A DNA stretch of 64,000 nucleotides from SABI01 sp963677695 (GTDB lineage Bacteria; Spirochaetota; Spirochaetia; Sphaerochaetales; Sphaerochaetaceae): NCBI GenBank assembly GCA_963677695.2, contig CAXXUJ010000001.1:1922001-1986000 (forward strand). The letters run 5' to 3'. This document shows positions 54,386 through 61,459 of the stretch, piece after piece. The notes under the pieces were generated by a model that was given only the letters and a program-made list of their open reading frames with translations, had not been told where the DNA came from and ran no database searches. The stretch's first letter is position 1. The number at the start of each line of letters is the position of its first letter. A program made the position numbers and the translations under genes.

Positions 54386-55280
54386 TGTTTTCCTCTCTTT
54401 TTATGTTCAGGTCGTTAGACAAGGCTGCGACGGTGTCCCTGTAATTGCCGTTGTCAGTTTTAAGTAATGTTTCAGTGAAGGTTTCAGCAAGCATTTCATG
54501 CTTGTGCTGTGCCGCTATTGTCATGGCATTGTCAATATATCTTTCAGAGAGCATCTGGATCGATCCATTGAGCTCTGCTCCCCGTCGTCGTGCATGAGTT
54601 GCAGTGCCGGTTATCAAACGATTCAGGTGGCTTTCGAAAGGGATTCCATCCATTGATTTCGAGATCGATTCAACAACTTCATCAATGACGTGGTACTCAT
54701 GTGCACCCTGCAGCATTTCAAGCATCAGACCGGCGATACCTTTCATAAAGATACTGCGGATCAATTTTACAGCTGAAGCGGCCCCAGCTTCTGTTCCTAT
54801 AGTACTGATGTCCATGCCGAAAGGGCTCATTGTTTCTTTGAACAGGTGTGCACCGCTTCCACTGGCAGTGATGGGCACCTGGTGTTTTTTCAATGGCAGC
54901 GATCCGAGCATGGCTGCGTCGACGTAGAGAGCTCCGATCCTCTCTACTCCTGTACTGATCGTTTTCTTGACACTCGGAGACGTAGAACAGACATCAATGT
55001 ATAGTTGTTCGGGTCTGAGAGAATCAACTATCTCCTGAAATACTTCAGTTGCATTCACAGCAGGGACTGCGACAAAAACAATATCGGTCTGACCGGCAAC
55101 CTCTTTCGCCGAACCCATGAGCGTTACGCCGGCTTCCTGAGCTCGATCCCTGATTTTTGGTCCGATTTCGGCATGTTCTGTCATCTTGTCTGAAGCGATA
55201 ATGCCTTCTACACCTTCCTGTCTCAGACCGAAGGATATGTTATAGGCAGCTTCCCCAAATCCAATAAAACCAATTTTCAT
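54327..55280 (-). CDS. NAD(P)-binding 6-phosphogluconate-dehydrogenase-like protein (DUF1932)
   Basis: 317 residues. An N-terminal Rossmann fold (MKIGFIGFGEAAYNISFGL) and a C-terminal DUF1932 domain (AASAVKLIRSIFMKGIAGLMLE, then THARRRGAELNGSI). It resembles beta-hydroxyacid dehydrogenases and probably oxidises a hydroxy acid before the RraA step. The ATG at 55280 follows AAAAAAGGA; the open frame extends to 55412, across the sigma-54 promoter, which rules the longer start out. It is the first gene after that promoter. Its last 59 bp overlap rraA. Confidence 0.85.
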   Translation of the reverse strand: MKIGFIGFGEAAYNISFGLRQEGVEGIIASDKMTEHAEIGPKIRDRAQEAGVTLMGSAKEVAGQTDIVFVAVPAVNATEVFQEIVDSLRPEQLYIDVCSTSPSVKKTISTGVERIGALYVDAAMLGSLPLKKHQVPITASGSGAHLFKETMSPFGMDISTIGTEAGAASAVKLIRSIFMKGIAGLMLEMLQGAHEYHVIDEVVESISKSMDGIPFESHLNRLITGTATHARRRGAELNGSIQMLSERYIDNAMTIAAQHKHEMLAETFTETLLKTDNGNYRDTVAALSNDLNIKREENNARRKKNIFKTRYTGPETD

Positions 55281-55335
55281 GTACGAATCCTTTTTTGTTT
55301 TTAGGCCACGGAGCAGAACCGCGTATACATGAAAC

Positions 55336-55352
55336 GCACAATGTATGCCAAA
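55336..55352 (-). promoter_or_regulatory. Sigma-54 promoter of the dehydrogenase-RraA-TctCBA-amidohydrolase operon
   Basis: On the minus strand, TTGGCATACATTGTGCG has GG and GC separated by exactly 10 nt, and is identical at 14 of 17 positions to the element at 47036-47052. It lies about 56 bp before the dehydrogenase ATG. A 31-bp palindrome lies about 140 bp further upstream. Confidence 0.82.
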
Positions 55353-55474
55353 TTGATGCTTGATATATTGAGTATGCATTATAATTGTTTGAAATACTGA
55401 GAGGTATATCATGATAAAATATCATGAATTTACAATTTTTAGATAATATTATACAGAAATGTATATAGAAATAT

Positions 55475-55505
55475 CATAATGAATTTCATATTGAAATTCA
55501 TTATG
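55475..55505. promoter_or_regulatory. 31-bp palindrome, probable activator-binding site (enhancer)
   Basis: CATAATGAATTTCA (55475-55488) and TGAAATTCATTATG (55492-55505) are perfect 14-bp arms around TAT. The half-site AATGAATTTCA is identical to that at 47163. The centre is about 141 bp upstream of the -24 element, ten bp or one helical turn further than at the other operon. Confidence 0.78.
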
Positions 55506-55721
55506 GTATACATGTGAGATGTGTAGAAATATAAGGGTGTCCTGCTGGATCTCAGCTGAAACTATTCATATTTGTATCATGTCTTCCTGATATGTTTTCC
55601 ATATATCTTTCTTATTGGATTTCCGAATGCAGTCCCTGAAAGAATCATTCTTGGAAGCAGAGGTCTTACGAGTTCCTTGCTCCATTCATATCCTGATTCT
55701 TTCATAGCGGGATGTATCTGA
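55506..55721. other. Intergenic region after icd, with a possible 42-codon open frame
   Basis: On the minus strand an ATG at 55705 opens a 42-codon frame to a stop at 55577 (IRKIYGKHIRKT at the end). It begins 17 nt after the icd stop and has no ribosome site or recognisable family. It could be chance or the remnant of a gene. No terminator for icd is evident. Confidence 0.3.
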
Positions 55722-57941
55722 TTACAAGCTCTCTATGAGTTCATTGAATGTTTTGCTCGGTCTCATCGCCGCTTTCAGTGGACCGTCTTCAGGGAAGTAG
55801 TATCCTCCGATATCAATCATGCTTCCCTGCGCTGCAAGGAGCTCAGCATCGATCTTCTCAGCATTCTCCGCAAGTTTCTCTGCTATTGGAGCAAAATAAC
55901 TTTTCAGCTCTGAATCCTCGTTCTGAGCAGCCATCTCCTGTGCCCAGTAGAGAGCGAGGTAGAAGTGGCTTCCTCTGTTGTCGATCTCGTTCACTTTACG
56001 TGAAGGGGACTTCCTATTCTCGAGCAGCTGTCCGGTTGCTGTATCGAGAGCTTTGGAGAGGACAAGAGCTTTTGCGTTTGAGTGAACCTCACTGAGGTGC
56101 TCAAGGGAGACGGCAAGGGCGAGGAACTCGCCTAGAGAGTCCCACCTGAGGTGTCCCTCTTCAAGGAACTGCTGCACATGCTTAGGAGCCGAGCCGCCTG
56201 CGCCGGTCTCGAAGAGTCCGCCGCCGTTCATAAGGGGAACGACTGAGAGCATCTTTGCGCTCGTTCCGAGCTCAAGAATGGGGAAGAGGTCGGTGAGGAA
56301 GTCCCTGAGGACATTTCCTGTGACCGATATCGTATCCTTTCCCTCCTTCATTCTCTGAAGTGAGACCTTTGTGGCTTCTGAGGGTGAGAGAATTGAGATA
56401 TCAAGTCCTTCGGTGTCGTGAAGGGGGAGGTACTCTTGTACCTTTTCTGCAACACGTGAGTCATGAGCACGCTCAGGATCGAGCCAGAAGATGGCGGGGT
56501 TCCCTGTTGCACGGGCACGCTTGACAGCAAGCTTCACCCAGTCTCGGATAGGATCATCCTTGACCTGGCACATGCGGAAGATATCGCCGGGGGCGACGTT
56601 CTGTTCCATGAGAACAGTACCATCTGCATTCTTGACCTGAACGGTACCGCTGTAGGGAATTTCGAATGTCTTGTCGTGTGAACCGTACTCTTCAGCTTTC
56701 TGTGCCATGAGGCCGACATTGGAAACGTCTCCCATCGTCGTGGGATCGAATGCGCCGTGTTCCTTACAGAAATCGATCGTTTCCTGATAGATACCTGCAT
56801 AGCATCTGTCGGGGATGACAGCTTTCATATCCTTGAGGTTCCCATCCGGGCCCCACATCTTTCCAGATGACCTGATCGCTGCGGGCATGGAAGCATCGAT
56901 GATCACGTCACTTGAGACGTGAAGGTTGGTGATTCCCTTATCCGAATTCACCATGGCAAGCTCTGGGCCGTCTGCATAACAGGCATCTATCGCTGCGAGG
57001 ATTTCGCTTTTCTTGTCCGCATCAAGAGTATCGATACGTTTGAGCAGGTCAGCCATGCCGAGACGGGGATCTACACCGAGTTCGGTGAGAGTTTTTCCGT
57101 GTGTGAGGAAGAGGGTATTGAAGAAGACAGAGAAGGCATGACCAAACATGATCGGGTCAGAAACTTTCATCATGGTAGCCTTCAGGTGGATGGAAAACAG
57201 GACATCCTGTGCCTTCGCATCTTCGATCTGCTCAGCAAGGAAACTCCTCAGTGATGAAGCACTCATCACAGCTGAATCAAGGATCTCTCCTTTCAGGAGT
57301 GAAAGTCCTTCTTTGAGTACCTTCTTCTCTCCATTGTCAGAAACAAGCTCTACCGTCACTTCCGTCGCTTCAGGTAGGGTGACAGACTGTTCTGAACCGT
57401 AGAAGTCACCGCTGCTCATACTTGCTACGTGTGATTTGGAAGACTTCTCCCATGCTCCCATGGAGTGGGGATGCTTTTTCGCATAGTTCTTGACAGAGGC
57501 GGGAGCACGTCTGTCCGAATTCCCTTCACGAAGGACAGGGTTCACCGCACTTCCCTTGATCGCATCATAGCGGGACCTGATCTCCTTTTCCTTCTCATTT
57601 GAAGGAGAGGCGGGGTAGTCGGGGATCATAAAGCCTTTGGCCTGAAGTTCTGCAACAGCACTGAGAAGCTGAGGAACCGATGCGCTGATATTGGGAAGTT
57701 TTATGATATTCGCTTCGGGTGAGAGAACCATTTTACCGAGAAGTGCCAGGTCATCCGAGACTTTCTGTTCTTCGCTCAGGTAATCGGGAAACTGGGAAAG
57801 GATACGTCCTGCCAGTGAGATGTCTCTCGTCTCGACATTGATTCCTGCCGGGGCAGTGAATGCCTGGATGATAGGAAGCAGGGATGCTGTGGCGAGAGCC
57901 GGAGCTTCATCTGTCTTTGTGTACACTATGGTCGGTTTCAT
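55722..57941 (-). CDS. icd: NADP-dependent isocitrate dehydrogenase, monomeric type
   Basis: 739 residues, the standard length of the monomeric IDH family (Vibrio/Azotobacter type), unrelated in size to dimeric Icd. Conserved KLPNISASVPQLLSAVAELQ and FYGSEQSVTLP segments and the C-terminal DIGGYYFPEDGPLKAAMRPS are visible. It makes 2-oxoglutarate and NADPH from isocitrate. GAGAGG precedes the ATG. It lies between the two citrate-lyase-related segments but on a separate transcript, divergent from citXG. Confidence 0.95.
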   Translation of the reverse strand: MKPTIVYTKTDEAPALATASLLPIIQAFTAPAGINVETRDISLAGRILSQFPDYLSEEQKVSDDLALLGKMVLSPEANIIKLPNISASVPQLLSAVAELQAKGFMIPDYPASPSNEKEKEIRSRYDAIKGSAVNPVLREGNSDRRAPASVKNYAKKHPHSMGAWEKSSKSHVASMSSGDFYGSEQSVTLPEATEVTVELVSDNGEKKVLKEGLSLLKGEILDSAVMSASSLRSFLAEQIEDAKAQDVLFSIHLKATMMKVSDPIMFGHAFSVFFNTLFLTHGKTLTELGVDPRLGMADLLKRIDTLDADKKSEILAAIDACYADGPELAMVNSDKGITNLHVSSDVIIDASMPAAIRSSGKMWGPDGNLKDMKAVIPDRCYAGIYQETIDFCKEHGAFDPTTMGDVSNVGLMAQKAEEYGSHDKTFEIPYSGTVQVKNADGTVLMEQNVAPGDIFRMCQVKDDPIRDWVKLAVKRARATGNPAIFWLDPERAHDSRVAEKVQEYLPLHDTEGLDISILSPSEATKVSLQRMKEGKDTISVTGNVLRDFLTDLFPILELGTSAKMLSVVPLMNGGGLFETGAGGSAPKHVQQFLEEGHLRWDSLGEFLALAVSLEHLSEVHSNAKALVLSKALDTATGQLLENRKSPSRKVNEIDNRGSHFYLALYWAQEMAAQNEDSELKSYFAPIAEKLAENAEKIDAELLAAQGSMIDIGGYYFPEDGPLKAAMRPSKTFNELIESL

Positions 57942-58340
57942 GGTTTACCTCTCTTTGATAGCCTTTGATCACGTCCCTTCACGTGTTACGCAGGACGTTC
58001 CTGTTTTGCCTAACAGCAGATTCTATGCCAAAAGAGTTGAGGGAGATGAGTGCTGACCTGAGGCCGGTTTTATGATATATTTCAGGTCAGGTGATACGTG
58101 ATATAGGAGAGATATGCCGCTCGGTGAGAATATGACGTTTCGTGAGGATATGTATTCTATTCTGCTTTTCATTTTTCAGTTCATTTTGAAATGATTACGT
58201 CTCATCCAACCTGTGAACAGGGCTTCCTGCCGCTCTATACCCTGGAATGAAGGTGTTTTTCGAACGTTATGAAAGCAGGAACAACATGGTATGCTTCATG
58301 TAAGACATAGGAAAACCACGGAAAGAGAGAATAGAAACGG
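57942..58340. other. Divergent promoter region between icd and citXG
   Basis: About 400 bp with promoters expected in both directions. It holds the inverted repeat at 58053-58090. I looked for a GG-N10-GC sigma-54 element like those of the two operons and found only a poor match near 58217, so a different promoter type is likely. No small gene is supported. Confidence 0.5.
58053..58090. promoter_or_regulatory. Inverted repeat upstream of icd and citXG
   Basis: CTGACCTGA (58053-58061) and TCAGGTCAG (58082-58090) form a perfect 9-bp inverted repeat with a 20-bp spacer, about 110 bp before the icd start and 250 bp before citXG. A regulator site is plausible; no regulator can be named. Confidence 0.45.
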
Positions 58341-59750
58341 ATGAATGAAACTGTCACAGGCACTCATGTCCAGCTTGAGGAGATTCTCTGTGCACGTGAA
58401 AGGCGCAGAGAGAATCAGATGCGTCTCTTGGGCACGTATGAATCGACACTCATATCTTTTACATTGAATATTGTAGGAGAGATCAAGGTGTTTCCTTTGA
58501 CAATCCTCACTTTCGAAGAAGGACTTCGGCTCATAAGGAGAAGATGTGAGTCGGAGAGCCTGACCATACTTTCCCAGAGGGTAACCAGAGAGCACACAGG
58601 ATATGAAGCGCTGATGGCCGTAGATGGGAATGCTGAACAAGTGAAAACCCATATGTGTGAACTTGAAGAAGGAAATCCCCTCGGTCGGATCTTCGACATC
58701 GATGTGATTGCCTCCACAGGGCGTCAGATTTCCAGGACCGACGTTGGATTTCCTGAACGCAGATGCCTTCTCTGTTCGGGGCCTGCCGCCTCCTGCGCGA
58801 GATCAAGAGCTCACAACGTGGAACAGCTTCTCGAAGAAGAATGCCGTATCATGAGAACCTGTTGTATTGACTTGCATGCCTCTACCGTAGGCGATCTGGC
58901 GGTGAAAGCTTTACTGTATGAAGTAGCTGTAACCCCGAAACCCGGTCTGGTCGATAAGAACAATAGCGGAGCTCATACCGATATGAATATCTTTACTTTT
59001 ATTGACAGCGCCTTGAGCCTGAGATCCTACTTCGAGGAGCTTGCAAGGATAGGGACTGTCGATGTGGCTCTGTCGCCTGCTGAGGTGTTCGACCGCATTC
59101 GGCCTGTAGGACGAAAGGCCGAGGCCGACATGTTTCGGGCTACAGGTGGTGTGAACACCCATAAGGGATTGATATTTTCGCTCGGGATCATCTGCTGCGC
59201 CGCAGGGCGTATGCTTTTCAGTGCGAAGGGGTATTCGAGAGATGCCCTCTCCCTCCTCTGCGCCGATATGACAATCCATCTTCTTGAGGATTTTTCTGAT
59301 GCAGGTCCTGAGACAGCAGGAAAAACCTGTTTCACAGTCTATGGGGTACAGGGAATCAGGGGTGAAGCCTCTAAGGGTTTTCCCACGCTGTTCTCTATTG
59401 CCTTAGAGGAACTTTCTTCCGCTTTGAGTTCCGGCTGTTCTCTTAATAATGCATCAGTGAGAACGCTTGTACGGATCATGTCGACATCTGATGATACGAA
59501 TATCATCAGCAGGTCGAGTTACAAAAGGATGTGTGAAATAAGGAAAGAGATGGAAGAACTGACCTCGTCAGAGGAATGGGAGAACTCACGGTTCCTGAAG
59601 AGGATTGAACAGCTGGATCGGGAATTCATTGACGAGAACATAAGCCCGGGAGGAAGTGCGGACCTCCTCGCCCTGGCTCTATTTATCCATTTCTATGAGA
59701 CTGAGATCAATCATTTTCACTGTTCAGTTCTCTCTGTTCTTCCTGAATAA
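58341..59750 (+). CDS. citXG: Fused CitX-CitG: citrate lyase prosthetic-group synthesis and transfer
   Basis: 469 residues. Residues about 1-175 are CitX (apo-citrate-lyase phosphoribosyl-dephospho-CoA transferase): NPLGRIFDIDVIASTG, ISRTDVGFPERRCLLC, CARSRAHNVEQLL. Residues about 180-465 are CitG (triphosphoribosyl-dephospho-CoA synthase): VAVTPKPGLVDKNNSGAHTD, ATGGVNTHKGLIFSLG, SPGGSADLLALALF. It supplies and attaches the CitD prosthetic group, so the citrate lyase set is complete although split. CitXG fusions are known in some bacteria. Its last 44 bp overlap the convergent MBL gene. Confidence 0.92.
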   Translation: MNETVTGTHVQLEEILCARERRRENQMRLLGTYESTLISFTLNIVGEIKVFPLTILTFEEGLRLIRRRCESESLTILSQRVTREHTGYEALMAVDGNAEQVKTHMCELEEGNPLGRIFDIDVIASTGRQISRTDVGFPERRCLLCSGPAASCARSRAHNVEQLLEEECRIMRTCCIDLHASTVGDLAVKALLYEVAVTPKPGLVDKNNSGAHTDMNIFTFIDSALSLRSYFEELARIGTVDVALSPAEVFDRIRPVGRKAEADMFRATGGVNTHKGLIFSLGIICCAAGRMLFSAKGYSRDALSLLCADMTIHLLEDFSDAGPETAGKTCFTVYGVQGIRGEASKGFPTLFSIALEELSSALSSGCSLNNASVRTLVRIMSTSDDTNIISRSSYKRMCEIRKEMEELTSSEEWENSRFLKRIEQLDREFIDENISPGGSADLLALALFIHFYETEINHFHCSVLSVLPE

Positions 59751-60597
59751 AGTTCTTGAACCGCTCTTTGTACGCACTGAGATTCTCTTTCCATGCACTT
59801 TGATCGATATAAGGATTCGTGTTTGGGTCTTTGAGCATTCTCTCTCTTCGGTCGAGAACACCGTTCGGTCTCGGATGAGCATCCAATGTGATGTCTATGG
59901 GAAGGTTCTGAATCTTCTCGATGCTCTGAAGGTACTGTTCTCTTGATTCCATTGGAAGATTGTACTTCAGCAGACGTCCGGTATGCAGGACGAGGAAACC
60001 GCCGACACCGCACACTCCAGCTTGATATGTCGTACCATTCTCTTCCACCGGAAAGGTGAAGGTGGTAGCTCCTGCGGAGTGGCCGGGTGTGTGTATGCAC
60101 GTTATTTTCATGTTACCGAGTTCTATCACATCACCGTCGGTGAATGTCTCATCTGGCGTGAACAGTTCTGCCTTATCCCAATGGGCGTCCTTGATGTGGG
60201 TATGCTCAGGGGTTTCCCGTATAGCTTTTGCCCCTAATTCATGAATGAACGCCTTGCAACCGTAGGTTTCCTGTAATTCTCTGGTGATCCCGAAATGGTC
60301 GAAGTGTTCATGGGAGTGAAGGATGTACGTAATATCCTTCAGGTGGAACCCCAGCTGGGCTATACTTTTTTTCAGCATCTCGCCTGCATGAGGATATCCC
60401 GTATCAAGAAGCATGAGACCCTCTCCGGTATCGATCAGATAGGGAGCAACTACACGGTCGCCTATAAAATAGACGTTCCCGATAATTCTGAATGGGTCAA
60501 TCCAGCTTTTTTCCGGATGTGCATAATAGGGTTCATGTTTTTGAAAGAACAGCTTTTCCTTCTCTTCCCATAGTGATATCGCCCGCTTGTTGTTCAT
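59707..60597 (-). CDS. MBL-fold metallohydrolase, paralogue of 46059-46928
   Basis: 296 residues with HSHEHFDH, HTPGHSAG and LDAHPRPNGVLDRR, matching the first MBL protein throughout. It probably handles the same or a related ester, lactone or thioester. The ATG at 60597 follows AGGAAGG; the upstream in-frame ATG at 60618 overlaps this site. The 3' end overlaps citXG by 44 bp on the opposite strand. An 11-bp inverted repeat lies 38 bp upstream. Confidence 0.85.
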   Translation of the reverse strand: MNNKRAISLWEEKEKLFFQKHEPYYAHPEKSWIDPFRIIGNVYFIGDRVVAPYLIDTGEGLMLLDTGYPHAGEMLKKSIAQLGFHLKDITYILHSHEHFDHFGITRELQETYGCKAFIHELGAKAIRETPEHTHIKDAHWDKAELFTPDETFTDGDVIELGNMKITCIHTPGHSAGATTFTFPVEENGTTYQAGVCGVGGFLVLHTGRLLKYNLPMESREQYLQSIEKIQNLPIDITLDAHPRPNGVLDRRERMLKDPNTNPYIDQSAWKENLSAYKERFKNFIQEEQRELNSEND

Positions 60598-60634
60598 GGA
60601 ATCCTTCCTTATTATCATTCGTCGTTTGCTTTTT

Positions 60635-60664
60635 CTCGTGCAGGTTCGTGAGTACCTGCACGAG
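60635..60664. promoter_or_regulatory. Perfect 11-bp inverted repeat before the second MBL gene
   Basis: CTCGTGCAGGT (60635-60645) and ACCTGCACGAG (60654-60664) flank an 8-nt loop. On the minus strand it is followed by GAAAAAG, so it is no terminator for an incoming transcript. It fits an operator. A weak GG-N10-GC match on the minus strand overlaps its upstream edge; I give that little weight. Confidence 0.5.
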
Positions 60665-60778
60665 TATACCCCGTGTCAGAAATATCTGTCTATCTACCGA
60701 GCACCAATCCTTGATGTATGGCAGGGGCAGGGGGTATGAGTGCATAATCAGTTTTATTCTCTTGTAAGGCTCGATGCC

Positions 60779-61459
60779 TTACATCACCTCTAGCCCAAGG
60801 TCTTCCAGCATTCTTTTACCGTACTCGATTGAGACCGCATAAGAAAAACTTGTCTCGTAATCGGGATGGTCACCTCTGACAAAGTCTCCACCCTGTTCTT
60901 CGGGGAGGAATCTTCCGATGATGATTCCTATGACTCTCCCGTCATCGTTGTTCACCAGAGGACCACCGGCCATTCCTGCATGAACGGCCGTATCAAACAG
61001 GAATAAATTGGTGTAATCCCTCAATGAAATCTTAGAACTGATAAGCGCCCTCTGTACAGAGAGATTATGCAGGTCCCTATGTCCGAACGGGAATCCGAAG
61101 CAGAGGACGGAATTTCCCAGTGTGATATTCTCGACCGTACCGACCAGGTGATCGGGAGTATCAAGGACAACATTCTTTGAGAATTTCAGTACGGCGGTGT
61201 TGGTGGTATGGTCTGCCTTTACGACTTCGAGAGGAACAGCCTGTACCCTATCAAGACTTAAAGAGGTAAATTCTTCTGGATTATCCGTTCTTCCTGCCAT
61301 CAGACCTGAGTAATCATCGCCAATCAGGTATGAAGCTGTGAGAATATATCCTTCCTTGTGGGCAATGAAAGCAGTCCCGAGAAAGACAACCGATTCGTCC
61401 TTTTTCCTCAGGAGGTAGAAACATCCGCCTGAGAATTTCTGAGCTGCATGCTTATACAT
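60779..61459 (-). CDS. Trypsin-fold pseudoprotease (HtrA-like, catalytic triad lost)
   Basis: 226 residues with the chymotrypsin/HtrA fold. The three catalytic positions are altered: TASY at 41-44 in place of TxAH (His to Tyr), ADHTTNTAVLKF in place of ..TDLAVLK (Asp to Asn), and AGMAGGPLVN in place of GNSGGPLVN (Ser to Ala). It has no signal peptide. A binding or regulatory role is inferred. The ATG at 61459 follows AAGGAG and overlaps the transporter stop by 8 bp (ATGTATAA), so it is translated together with the BCCT transporter; a longer frame to 61513 lacks this support. Confidence 0.8.
   Translation of the reverse strand: MYKHAAQKFSGGCFYLLRKKDESVVFLGTAFIAHKEGYILTASYLIGDDYSGLMAGRTDNPEEFTSLSLDRVQAVPLEVVKADHTTNTAVLKFSKNVVLDTPDHLVGTVENITLGNSVLCFGFPFGHRDLHNLSVQRALISSKISLRDYTNLFLFDTAVHAGMAGGPLVNNDDGRVIGIIIGRFLPEEQGGDFVRGDHPDYETSFSYAVSIEYGKRMLEDLGLEVM

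Noticed and set aside
58210..58240. GG-N10-GC match upstream of citXG as a third sigma-54 promoter
   Set aside because: Flanking bases do not fit the TTGGCATAC...TGCG pattern of the two good sites, and no AATGAATTTCA repeat lies upstream.
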